Assembly (NCBI GenBank): GCA_900551515.1
Contig: URWH01000085.1
Span: forward strand, 1-7,561
Length of the DNA stretch: 7,561 nucleotides
Source of the DNA: an uncultured Porphyromonadaceae bacterium
GTDB lineage: Bacteria; Bacteroidota; Bacteroidia; Bacteroidales; Muribaculaceae
Direction of reading: 5' to 3'
Shown piece after piece: positions 1-6,466 of the stretch. The notes beneath the pieces are model-generated. The model did no database searches and was not told the origin of the DNA. It saw nothing but the letters and a program-made list of their open reading frames with translations. Each line of letters opens with the position of its first letter. Position 1 is the first letter of the stretch. Made by a program: the position numbers and the translations under genes.

Positions 1-504
1 GAGGTGGAGTATGACCGCCACACCTACGACGGCGACAACTGGACCTACATCAACCTGCCGGTGGAGGATATCAAAGAGGCCGCCATACGGTCGATCAAAG
101 ACTCGACGATGATGTATTTCTCGTGCGACGTGGGTCAGAGCTTCGACCGCGATCGCGGACTGCTCGACCCCGACAACTTCAGCTACGGCGATCTGTTAGG
201 CACCACCTTCGGCATGGACAAGGCCGACCGCATCAGGACATTTGCGAGCGCGTCATCGCACGCCATGACGCTGATGGCCGTGGATCTCGACGCCGAGGGC
301 AAACCTCTGCGTTGGATGGTGGAGAACAGCTGGGGTCCGGGAGCCAACGACGGGCATCTTGTGATGACCGACCGCTGGTTTGACGAATATATGTTTCGCC
401 TTGTGGTGAACAAGAAATACCTGCCGGCCGGGATACTCGACATCCTGAAGCAGAAACCCGAGCTGCTGCCTGCATGGGATCCGATGTTCAACGATGAAGA
501 ATAG
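1..504 (+). CDS. pepC: C1B family cysteine aminopeptidase (PepC / bleomycin hydrolase type), 3' part
   Basis: This is the C-terminal 167 residues of a papain-fold cysteine aminopeptidase. The frame is open to the left edge, so the real start lies outside the window. Two catalytic residues are visible: the histidine in SSHAMTLMAVD (H87 of the visible part) and the asparagine in WMVENSWGPG (N109). The ENSWG block and the tail LPAWDPMF are typical of the C1B (PepC/bleomycin hydrolase) branch rather than classical papains. Family members are usually about 400-450 residues, so roughly 250-280 residues, including the catalytic Cys, are missing only because of the window edge. In this family the C-terminal tail sits in the active-site cleft and helps make the enzyme an aminopeptidase; this one extends a few acidic residues past WDPM. 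The stop is followed 19 bp later by the next gene. The role is peptide turnover; whether it is cytoplasmic or exported depends on the unseen N-terminus. Confidence 0.9.
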   Translation, partial: EVEYDRHTYDGDNWTYINLPVEDIKEAAIRSIKDSTMMYFSCDVGQSFDRDRGLLDPDNFSYGDLLGTTFGMDKADRIRTFASASSHAMTLMAVDLDAEGKPLRWMVENSWGPGANDGHLVMTDRWFDEYMFRLVVNKKYLPAGILDILKQKPELLPAWDPMFNDEE

Positions 505-523
505 CGATCAACACCGGCTTGCC

Positions 524-1201
524 ATGCTACGGAAACATCTGTATATCATCCCACTGCTGGCTGCGGCGCTATGCGGCTGCAACGCCCTCGCATCGACGCC
601 CAGGGATCATGATGAATATGAGGTGTGGGAGCCAGAGGAATCGGCGGCTCACGGCCCGGAAACTCCTCTCGAAGCGGCAGCGGCCGAGGTCATGGAGCAG
701 GAGTATGCCTCCATAATGGGCGCGGCGGCCGTCGATGCCGAAACGCTGTGGAGCTTTGTGTGCAAGCACAATCCGGATTTTCCGCGCGAGATAGCCGAAG
801 CCTATCTGAAGGTGGGTGAACGCTACGGTATCCGCGGCGATGTGGCTCTTTGCCAGGCCATAGTGGAGACGGGATGGTTCATGTTTGCCGACGGCACGGC
901 GGTGAGCCCCGAGCAGCACAACTACTGCGGCCTCGGCGTGACGGGACGCGGCATGAAAGGGCACGTCTTTGAAACGGTTGAGGACGGCGTAAGGGCGCAG
1001 ATGCAGCATCTGTATGCCTACGCCACGAAAGCGCCCCTGCCGAAGGGCGAGCCGCTGCTGGATCCGCGCTTCTCTTACGTGCGCCGCGGCATTGCCCCGA
1101 CATGGCACGAACTGAGCAACCGCTGGGCGATGAATCCCAACTACGGACGCCAGATAATGACGCTTTACGACCAACTGCTGCGACACTCAAAAAGCCGATG
1201 A
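524..1201 (+). CDS. Glucosaminidase (GH73-type) domain lipoprotein
   Basis: A 225-residue predicted lipoprotein. The N-terminus MLRKHLYIIPLLAAALCGC has a short basic region, a hydrophobic core and a lipobox (LCGC, lipidated Cys19), so it should be exported and anchored by lipid. An acidic linker follows (about residues 25-65). A glucosaminidase domain then runs from about residue 80 to the end, with YGIRGDVALCQAIVETGW (likely catalytic Glu115), HNYCGLGV and a downstream FETVEDGVRAQMQHL segment. These blocks match N-acetylglucosaminidases that cut the glycan strands of peptidoglycan, so a wall-remodelling role is inferred. An in-frame ATG at 494 overlaps the previous stop and would add ten residues. 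I prefer 524 because it gives a signal peptide of normal shape, but neither start has a Shine-Dalgarno sequence. The 3' end overlaps the next gene by 4 bp (ATGA), so translation is probably coupled. No SH3, LysM or other wall-binding domain is visible. Confidence 0.85.
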   Translation: MLRKHLYIIPLLAAALCGCNALASTPRDHDEYEVWEPEESAAHGPETPLEAAAAEVMEQEYASIMGAAAVDAETLWSFVCKHNPDFPREIAEAYLKVGERYGIRGDVALCQAIVETGWFMFADGTAVSPEQHNYCGLGVTGRGMKGHVFETVEDGVRAQMQHLYAYATKAPLPKGEPLLDPRFSYVRRGIAPTWHELSNRWAMNPNYGRQIMTLYDQLLRHSKSR

Positions 1202-1518
1202 GCATAGCCGGAGAGAAAGCCATTGTCGGGCAGATGATCAGATTGTATTGCCGCCACAAGGAGGGCAACAGAGAGCTGTGCGCCGACTGCCGGCGTCTGC
1301 TCGAATATGCCACGGCAAGGCTTGACCGGTGCCCGCATGGCGAGGCAAAGCCCACGTGCCGCAAATGCACGGTGCACTGCTACCGGCCGGAAGAAAGGGA
1401 GAAGATACGCGCGGTGATGCGGTATGCCGGACCGCGAATGATGATTTATCATCCGGCGGCGGCACTGCGCCATCTGTGGCGTGAAAAGATCATACGACAA
1501 AACAAACAGGAGAAATAA
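1198..1518 (+). CDS. ygbA: YgbA family ('nitrous oxide-stimulated promoter') cysteine-rich protein
   Basis: A 106-residue soluble protein that I recognise as the YgbA family. Seen in the sequence: an N-terminal YCRHKEG block, [11 protein letters not shown] (C28, C31), [10 protein letters not shown] (C45, C54), KCTVHC (C57, C61), then [12 protein letters not shown] and a basic tail ([16 protein letters not shown]). Two CxxC pairs plus C45, H47 and C61 suggest a bound metal, zinc or iron-sulfur, but that is inference. The family name comes from nitrogen-oxide-responsive expression; in enteric bacteria ygbA belongs to the NsrR (nitric oxide) regulon. The biochemical function is not firmly known to me. 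The frame is open further upstream (to 1102), but ATG 1198 is chosen because it forms an ATGA overlap with the preceding stop and the family homology begins there. queF starts 4 nt after the stop. Confidence 0.85.
   Translation: MSIAGEKAIVGQMIRLYCRHKEGNRELCADCRRLLEYATARLDRCPHGEAKPTCRKCTVHCYRPEEREKIRAVMRYAGPRMMIYHPAAALRHLWREKIIRQNKQEK
1508..1512 (+). promoter_or_regulatory. Shine-Dalgarno-like AGGAG before queF
   Basis: AGGAG lies at the end of the ygbA coding sequence, with 10 nt between it and ATG 1523, in an A-rich context (AGGAGAAATAATATA). It is the only start in the window with a recognisable Shine-Dalgarno sequence. It supports ATG 1523 as the queF start over the in-frame ATG at 1481, which lies inside ygbA and before the conserved QueF sequence begins. 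Bacteroidota rely little on such sites, so its strength in the cell is uncertain. Confidence 0.5.
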
Positions 1519-1522
1519 TATA

Positions 1523-1993
1523 ATGAGAACTGAAAGCGAACTTGACGGTGTGAGCCTGCTTGGCAATACCGGCGTAAAATATCCGACGGAGTATGCGCCG
1601 GAGATACTGGAAACGTTTAAGAACAAACATCCGGAAAACGAATATCTCGTGACGTTTACCTGCCCCGAGTTCACATCGCTCTGCCCGAAGACGGGCCAGC
1701 CCGACTTCGCCAGAATCATCATCAACTACATTCCGCGCGAGGATATGGTGGAAAGCAAGAGCCTGAAGCTGTATCTGTTTTCGTTCCGCAACCACGGCGA
1801 TTTTCACGAGGATTGTGTGAATATAATAATGAAAGATCTGGTGCGGCTGATGAATCCGCGCTATCTGGAGGTAATCGGCCTGTTCACGCCTCGCGGAGGG
1901 ATATCGATATATCCGTTTGCCAACTATGGCGACGAGGAGCATCAGGATATGGTCAAGGCGCGTCTGCTGGCCTCATTCCGCAATGATTTTTAA
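1523..1993 (+). CDS. queF: NADPH-dependent 7-cyano-7-deazaguanine reductase QueF (preQ1 synthase)
   Basis: QueF reduces the nitrile of preQ0 to the amine of preQ1 using two NADPH, the step before tRNA insertion in queuosine biosynthesis. The 156-residue length is that of the short, unimodal (YkvM-type) QueF with a single tunnelling-fold domain, not the long bimodal E. coli type. Motifs visible: [17 protein letters not shown], with Cys54 as the nucleophile that forms the thioimide and Asp61 as the proton donor (equivalent to Cys55 and Asp62 of the Bacillus enzyme); the QueF family signature ESKSLKLY (E77-Y84); and FHED (H95, E96), which takes part in substrate binding. All key residues are present, so the enzyme should be active. 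It follows ygbA by 4 nt and precedes queC by 24 nt. No preQ1 riboswitch can fit in the 4-nt gap; control, if any, acts further upstream. Confidence 0.97.
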   Translation: MRTESELDGVSLLGNTGVKYPTEYAPEILETFKNKHPENEYLVTFTCPEFTSLCPKTGQPDFARIIINYIPREDMVESKSLKLYLFSFRNHGDFHEDCVNIIMKDLVRLMNPRYLEVIGLFTPRGGISIYPFANYGDEEHQDMVKARLLASFRNDF

Positions 1994-2017
1994 ACCCACT
2001 TCACGCATACAGAAACA

Positions 2018-2662
2018 ATGGAAAAGGATGCACTGATAGTGCTGTCGGGAGGGATGGACTCCACGACGATGCTTTATGACTACAAAGACAGTATAGCGCT
2101 TGCCGTCAACTTCAACTACGGCAGCAACCACAACGCGCGTGAAGCGGCATGTGCACGCGAGAACTGCCGCCGGCTCGGCATCGAGCTCGAAGAGATCGAC
2201 CTTGGCTTCATCGGCGACTATTTCGAGAGCTCGCTGCTCGGGGGCGCCGACATGATACCGGAGGGTCACTATGAGGACGCGACTATGCGGTCGACGGTGG
2301 TGCCGTTTCGCAACGGCATCATGCTGAGCGTAGCCGCCGGCCTTGCCGAGAGCCGCGGACTGCGTGCCGTGATGCTCGCCAACCATTTCGGCGACCACGC
2401 CATCTATCCCGACTGCCGCGAAGGTTTCGTCAATGCCATGGCCTCGGCGATAGCCGAAGGAACGTATGAGCATATCGAGCTGCGGGCGCCCTACACCAAA
2501 ATGACGAAGGCCGATATTTGCCGCCGGGGCGTGGCTCTTGGTGTGGATTATTCACTCACCTATTCGTGCTACAAAGGCGGCGAGAAGCATTGCGGCCGCT
2601 GCGGCACGTGCATCGAGCGCCGCGAGGCAATGATAGCGGCGGGTCTTGAACCCGACTGCTGA
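2018..2662 (+). CDS. queC: 7-cyano-7-deazaguanine synthase QueC
   Basis: QueC converts 7-carboxy-7-deazaguanine to preQ0 using ATP and ammonia, directly before QueF in the pathway. The 214-residue length is normal. The PP-loop ATP-binding motif LSGGMDSTT is at residues 9-17. FNYGSNHNAREA (32-43), VVPFRNGIMLS (94-104) and NHFGDHAIYPDCR (122-134) are conserved substrate-site blocks. The C-terminal zinc site is complete: C184, C192, C195 and C198 in CYKGGEKHCGRCGTC. ATG 2018 places the PP-loop close to the N-terminus as in other QueC proteins, behind an AGAAACA leader. The stop is 34 bp from the end of the convergent MFS gene. That gap (2663-2696) is GC-rich and shows no clear terminator hairpin with a T-run. 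Confidence 0.97.
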   Translation: MEKDALIVLSGGMDSTTMLYDYKDSIALAVNFNYGSNHNAREAACARENCRRLGIELEEIDLGFIGDYFESSLLGGADMIPEGHYEDATMRSTVVPFRNGIMLSVAAGLAESRGLRAVMLANHFGDHAIYPDCREGFVNAMASAIAEGTYEHIELRAPYTKMTKADICRRGVALGVDYSLTYSCYKGGEKHCGRCGTCIERREAMIAAGLEPDC

Positions 2663-2696
2663 GCCTCCGGATAAAGGGCGGCGGATGGAAGCGGGG

Positions 2697-3983
2697 TTAT
2701 GCGTCGGCGTTTTCGGCTTCGGCCGTTAGCTCAGAGTCCTTGTCATCGCTATGCGGGTGCAGGACAATGAGCTGCAGGCCGAGCGATACAAGGAGCAGAG
2801 CGCCCATCATGGCGAAGCATGGGCCGAGGCCGATGCTTTCCTGAAGTCCGCCGAGGAGCTGGGTGGTGATTGCGCCCATGATCACGCCTACCGAATTCAT
2901 GAATCCATAGGCCATGGCGCGCTGGCGTGAGGAAACGAACTGGCAGAGGATCGGCATGTTGTTGGCGTCGAACATTCCGTAGCCCACACCGAAGAACAGG
3001 CCGGCCAACACCGAGAGCAGCGCGTTGTGTCCGAGTCCGATGAACACGAGCGCCGGAATCATCATCGCAAGGCCGATGGCGCTGGTGAAGATGCGTCCGC
3101 GCACGTTGGTGCGCACCCAGCGGTCGCTGATCGGGCCGCCGATTATCACGCCGACGAAACTTGAGACGGCGATGGTGAGCGTGGCCATCGGACCGGCCCA
3201 CTGCATGTCGAGGCCGAGATTGTCGTGAAACAGCGTCGGGAGCCAGTTTTTCGTAGCCCATCCGGGCACCGAGCTGGAGGCGAAGAAAAACAGTATCACC
3301 CAGAAAGCGATATTTGAGAAGACGAAAATCAGCGACTGCCACATCGATTCGCGGCTGCGTGCCGGCTGCGGCTGACCCTTAAGCGCTGCAGCCGGGCCAC
3401 CGTGACCGGGCTTCTCGTGAAGGAGGAATATGAGCACGACGGCATAGGCCACGCCGATGATACCGAACCAGTGGAATGTCGCCTGCCACGACCAGGTCGT
3501 GGCTACCAAAGCGCCGAAACCGCCCAAGGCCTGTCCGCAGTAAAGGCCCGTCATGTGGAGCCCGATGGCCAGCGAGCGTCCGCGACCGGTGAAAAAGTCG
3601 GCGATAAGCGACAATGCCGAGGGGATGTAGAGAGCCTCGCTCAGACCCATGATGCCGCGCAGCCACATGAGCTGGTGGAAATCATTGCAATAACCCATGG
3701 CGAATGTGACGCCGCTCCACACGCCAAGCGAACCGACGATGAGCCATTTGCGGCTCAGCCTGTCGGCCACGGCACCCGAGAAAGGGCTGAAAATGCCGTA
3801 GACCCAGAGGAACACGGCCATGAGCGCGCCGAACAATTCGGCATTCTGCAGAGCCGGGATGTCGGCGGCAATATTGTTTTGCATTGTGGAAAGCATCTGG
3901 CGGTCCAGATAGTTTAGGAGAGCCACGACCCATAGGAGGGCCACGACGAGCCAGGGATAATAATCACGTTTTGACAATTGCAT
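2697..3983 (-). CDS. MFS transporter, 12 TM
   Basis: A 428-residue major facilitator superfamily permease of the inner membrane. About twelve hydrophobic segments are visible, with a hydrophilic central loop at about 190-215 separating the two six-helix halves. Helix 1 carries LLNYLDRQMLS. The first MFS motif A is at GAVADRLSRKW (about 70-80) in loop 2-3, and a related block GGPISDRWVRTNVRGR (282-297) is in the loop 8-9 position. RGIMGLSEALYIPSALSLIADFF (helix 4-5) resembles the anion:cation symporter and spinster-like branches, but the substrate cannot be read from sequence. A TTG at 4028 would add 15 residues (MISFYYIPLTLNLKH). ATG 3983 is preferred because MQLSKRDYYPW is a normal short N-terminus. 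It lies 45 bp downstream of the mscS-type gene on the same strand, and the gap has no Bacteroidota-type promoter, so co-transcription is likely. Confidence 0.88.
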   Translation of the reverse strand: MQLSKRDYYPWLVVALLWVVALLNYLDRQMLSTMQNNIAADIPALQNAELFGALMAVFLWVYGIFSPFSGAVADRLSRKWLIVGSLGVWSGVTFAMGYCNDFHQLMWLRGIMGLSEALYIPSALSLIADFFTGRGRSLAIGLHMTGLYCGQALGGFGALVATTWSWQATFHWFGIIGVAYAVVLIFLLHEKPGHGGPAAALKGQPQPARSRESMWQSLIFVFSNIAFWVILFFFASSSVPGWATKNWLPTLFHDNLGLDMQWAGPMATLTIAVSSFVGVIIGGPISDRWVRTNVRGRIFTSAIGLAMMIPALVFIGLGHNALLSVLAGLFFGVGYGMFDANNMPILCQFVSSRQRAMAYGFMNSVGVIMGAITTQLLGGLQESIGLGPCFAMMGALLLVSLGLQLIVLHPHSDDKDSELTAEAENADA

Positions 3984-4028
3984 ATGTTTCAGATTCAGGG
4001 TTAACGGTATATAGTAAAAGCTTATCAA

Positions 4029-5198
4029 TCAGCGATTCCGAGATCCTTCATCGCCGGAATCAACCTGATATATGCGGAGACCGAACTCCCGGATCACGGC
4101 ATAGACATGATCGAAGATATCGCTCTGGACGCGCTCGAAATCGCGCCAATCCGTAGCGTCGGTGAAGAAATAGAGCTGCAGTGGCAGACCCATCGACGTG
4201 GGCTCCATCTGGCGCACCATCATGAGCATATCCTGGCGCACCCTCGGGTGGGCGGCGAGCCAGCGCTCGAGATAGTCGCGCAGCAGGCGCATGTTGACCG
4301 AATCGGCGCCGGCATTCCCCTCGTCCAGCCAGCCGCGGCGCTGCAGGCCGTCGATTTCGGCGGTGGTGCAGAACCTCACGCTGTTGGCGTCGATGAGTAT
4401 GGATCGGCTCACGCGGCGGCCGCCGCTGCGGCGCATCGGCTGATAGTTGACAAACGATTCGGAGATGAGCGAATAAGGGGGCACGGTGACAACGGAGTTG
4501 TCCCAGTTGCGTACCTTCACGGTGGTGAGCGAGATGTCGAGCACCTCGCCGTTGACATCACGCCGGTCCACGACGATCCAGTCGCCCTTGTGGAGCATGT
4601 CGTTGGCCGTGAGCTGCACACTCGCCACGAGGCCGAGGATGGTGTCCTTGAACACGAGCATCAGGATGGCCGCCGAGGCGCCGAGAGCCATGAGTATGGA
4701 AACGGGCGAACGGCCGACGAATATGCTCACGGTGATGATTATGCCCATGGCTATGACAAGCAGCCTCACCATCTGGAATATGCCCTTGACGGCATAGGGC
4801 CGGAAGCGCTTGCGATGAGAGAAAGCCGTGAAGAGATTGCTGATGAGCACGCTGATGATGTAGACCACCGTCCAGAGGATGTAGCATTGCGTGAAGATGT
4901 CGATCCATCGTACCGACGAATCGGATTCGGAAAAGAAACGCGGCAACAGCAGGGCCACGACGATGGCGGGCACGAGCTGGGATATGGCTTTCAGGCATCG
5001 GGTGTTGAGAATGTCATCGTCCCATTTCGTAGGGCTCTTCCTGACAAAGAACATGACGCCGCCCTCGACCAGACGCATCAGATAATATGATCCGACAGCC
5101 AGAACGGCAATGCCCGTCAGGATCACGATGTGGATGATCAACCGGCTGTCGGGGCCGGTGATGTGCAAGTCAAGGAATTCACGCACTGCTTCTATCAT
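4029..5198 (-). CDS. MscS family mechanosensitive ion channel, YbdG-like
   Basis: A 389-residue membrane channel. Four hydrophobic segments (roughly 20-42, 72-90, 105-125, 140-162) precede the pore-lining MscS helix (about 165-200, SPVSILMALGASAAILMLVF, with Gly/Ala packing). The MscS beta domain follows (NDMLHKGDWIVVDRRDVNGEV, then VRNWDNSVVTVPPYSL at about 229-244), and then a cytoplasmic alpha/beta domain. SESFVNYQPMRRSGGRRVSRSI (246-267) resembles E. coli YbdG, a low-conductance mechanosensitive channel, more than MscS itself; the length also fits YbdG. Known family role: release of solutes and ions on hypo-osmotic shock. ATG 5198 is the furthest upstream start in frame. GTG (codon 5) and TTG (codon 11) are alternatives, relevant because the predicted promoter lies almost against the ATG. 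It is the first gene of a two-gene unit with the MFS transporter. Confidence 0.93.
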   Translation of the reverse strand: MIEAVREFLDLHITGPDSRLIIHIVILTGIAVLAVGSYYLMRLVEGGVMFFVRKSPTKWDDDILNTRCLKAISQLVPAIVVALLLPRFFSESDSSVRWIDIFTQCYILWTVVYIISVLISNLFTAFSHRKRFRPYAVKGIFQMVRLLVIAMGIIITVSIFVGRSPVSILMALGASAAILMLVFKDTILGLVASVQLTANDMLHKGDWIVVDRRDVNGEVLDISLTTVKVRNWDNSVVTVPPYSLISESFVNYQPMRRSGGRRVSRSILIDANSVRFCTTAEIDGLQRRGWLDEGNAGADSVNMRLLRDYLERWLAAHPRVRQDMLMMVRQMEPTSMGLPLQLYFFTDATDWRDFERVQSDIFDHVYAVIREFGLRIYQVDSGDEGSRNR

Positions 5199-5202
5199 GG
5201 CA

Positions 5203-5234
5203 CAAATGTAGCCAAACTTTGGATAAATTGCAAA
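5203..5234 (-). promoter_or_regulatory. Bacteroidota-type promoter for the mscS-type gene
   Basis: Read on the minus strand, TTTG (5234-5231) is followed by exactly 20 bp and then TACATTTG (5210-5203), a full match to the Bacteroidota primary sigma consensus TTTG / TAnnTTTG. If the -7 element is placed as usual, transcription would start at about 5196-5200, essentially on the ATG at 5198. It overlaps the plus-strand promoter by 17 bp. The motif match is direct; use as a promoter is inferred. Confidence 0.72.
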
Positions 5235-5249
5235 GAATAATTATTTTTG
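5218..5249 (+). promoter_or_regulatory. Bacteroidota-type promoter for the alcohol dehydrogenase operon
   Basis: TTTG (5218-5221), a 20-bp spacer and TATTTTTG (5242-5249) match the Bacteroidota consensus exactly. The predicted start of transcription is about 5252-5256, giving a roughly 35-nt A-rich leader (CCCCAAAAAGAGAAAAACA) before ATG 5288. This also argues against the longer in-frame TTG start at 5219, which would lie inside the promoter. The TTTG of the -7 element and the CAAA of the opposite promoter's -33 box form the arms of an imperfect palindrome at 5230-5250. Confidence 0.75.
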
Positions 5250-5287
5250 CATCAGTCACAAAGAGCAACCCCAAAAAGAGAAAAACA

Positions 5288-6466
5288 ATGGATAATTTCA
5301 CATACTGCACCCCGACAAAATATGTGTTTGGCCGCGGTGCTGAATCACACGCCGGCAGCGAATTGCGAGCCATCGGAGCGAGCCGCGTGCTGGTGTGCTA
5401 CGGCGGCGGATCGGCCGTGCGCAGCGGACTGCTGTCGAGAGTCGAGCAATCGCTGCGCGACGAAGGCATAGAATATCTGACACTCGGCGGCATCCAGCCC
5501 AACCCCACCGATCCGAAAGTGCGGGAAGGGATAGCGCTGTGCCGCGAGCACGGCATCGACGCGCTGCTTGCCGTAGGCGGCGGATCGGTCATCGACACCG
5601 CCAAAGCGATAGCCGCCGGTGTACCCTACGACGGCGACTTCTGGGACTTCTGGGCAGGCAAGGCCGTAGTAGAAAATGCGCTGCCTGTTGGCGTCGTACT
5701 GACGATACCGGCCGCGGGAAGCGAGGGCTCGGGCAACTCGGTGATCTCGCTCATCGGCGACGACGGCACGCTGCATAAGATCAGCCTCCGCACCGACTAT
5801 TGGCTGCGACCCAAGTTCGCGTTACTCAACCCCGAGCTGACCTTCACACTTCCGGCCGAGCAGACAGCGGCGGGCATCGCCGACATGATGGCGCATATCT
5901 TCGAGCGCTACTTCTCGCTGACCGAGCAGACCGAGGTGACCGACAACGTGGCTGAAGGGGTGCTCATGGCCATCATGGCCGAAGCGCCGAAAGTGATGAC
6001 CGATCCCTGCGACTATCAGGCCCGGGCAAACATAATGTGGAGCGGGACCTTGGCGCATAACGGCATCTGCGGCACCGGGCGGCGCGAGGACTGGGTGAGC
6101 CATGCGATGGAGCATGAGATATCGGCGCTCTACGGCGTGACGCACGGAGCCGGTCTGGCCGTGGTGTTCCCGGCCTGGATGACCTTCATGGCCGAGCACC
6201 GTCCGCAGCGCGGCGCGCAGCTGGCACGACGCATATTCGGCGTTGTGGAGGTTAACGACCGTCTCGCAGCACATGAAGGGGTTAAACGCCTGCGCAGTTT
6301 CTTCGGCTCGCTGGGACTGCCGCTGACATTCGCGCAGCTCGGCATCGACAACCCCGACATTGCCCGGCTCGTGAAGATGCTTCATGAAAACAAAGGAGCC
6401 ACATTCGGCGGCTATTACGATATCACACCCGAAGTATCGGCTGAAATCTACCGCCTCGCATTATGA
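5288..6466 (+). CDS. Iron-containing alcohol/aldehyde dehydrogenase, YqhD/BdhA type, probably NADPH-dependent
   Basis: A 392-residue cytoplasmic group III alcohol dehydrogenase. The N-terminal dinucleotide domain has VLVCYGGGSAVRSG (35-48), where GGGS (39-42) matches the NADPH-binding signature of E. coli YqhD, and then VGGGSVIDTAKAIA (96-109). The C-terminal metal domain has D199 and H203 (GIADMMAH), H272 (SHAMEHEIS) and H286 (YGVTHGAG). The spacing D-x3-H ... H-x13-H equals that of the YqhD metal site, so all four ligands are present. The family reduces short- and medium-chain aldehydes to alcohols. In E. coli YqhD acts as an aldehyde scavenger, while butanol dehydrogenases of clostridia are close relatives; the physiological substrate here is unknown. 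ATG 5288 is chosen because the promoter ends at 5249 and MDNFTYCTPTK is the usual N-terminus of the family. The stop overlaps the next start as ATGA. Confidence 0.95.
   Translation: MDNFTYCTPTKYVFGRGAESHAGSELRAIGASRVLVCYGGGSAVRSGLLSRVEQSLRDEGIEYLTLGGIQPNPTDPKVREGIALCREHGIDALLAVGGGSVIDTAKAIAAGVPYDGDFWDFWAGKAVVENALPVGVVLTIPAAGSEGSGNSVISLIGDDGTLHKISLRTDYWLRPKFALLNPELTFTLPAEQTAAGIADMMAHIFERYFSLTEQTEVTDNVAEGVLMAIMAEAPKVMTDPCDYQARANIMWSGTLAHNGICGTGRREDWVSHAMEHEISALYGVTHGAGLAVVFPAWMTFMAEHRPQRGAQLARRIFGVVEVNDRLAAHEGVKRLRSFFGSLGLPLTFAQLGIDNPDIARLVKMLHENKGATFGGYYDITPEVSAEIYRLAL

Noticed and set aside
569..1186. A 205-codon minus-strand frame opposite the glucosaminidase gene
   Set aside because: It is a shadow of the real lipoprotein gene, whose signal peptide, lipobox and catalytic block are on the plus strand. 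The antisense product shows no recognisable motif.
1102..1197. A longer N-terminus for the YgbA-type protein (32 extra residues)
   Set aside because: It would lie entirely inside the glucosaminidase coding sequence. ATG 1198 gives the typical ATGA overlap and the expected family start.
1481..1522. A longer start for queF
   Set aside because: It overlaps the end of the YgbA-type gene. ATG 1523 has an AGGAG at good spacing, and the 156-residue product matches short QueF enzymes.
1994..2017. Possible preQ1 riboswitch before queC
   Set aside because: The 24-nt gap is too short for a preQ1 aptamer and I see no stem-loop with an A-rich tail there. The 4-nt gap before queF is shorter still.
2663..2696. 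Bidirectional terminator between the convergent queC and MFS genes
   Set aside because: The 34 bp contain only weak GG/CC pairings and no T-run on either strand, so no terminator can be supported.
4107..5090. A 327-codon open frame on the plus strand opposite the channel gene
   Set aside because: It is rich in His, Glu, Asp and Ala with no domain-like pattern, as expected for the reverse complement of a GC-rich gene. The minus-strand protein has clear MscS motifs throughout.
5219..5287. TTG start at 5219 for the alcohol dehydrogenase
   Set aside because: It falls inside the predicted promoter, upstream of the likely transcription start, and adds residues not typical of the family.
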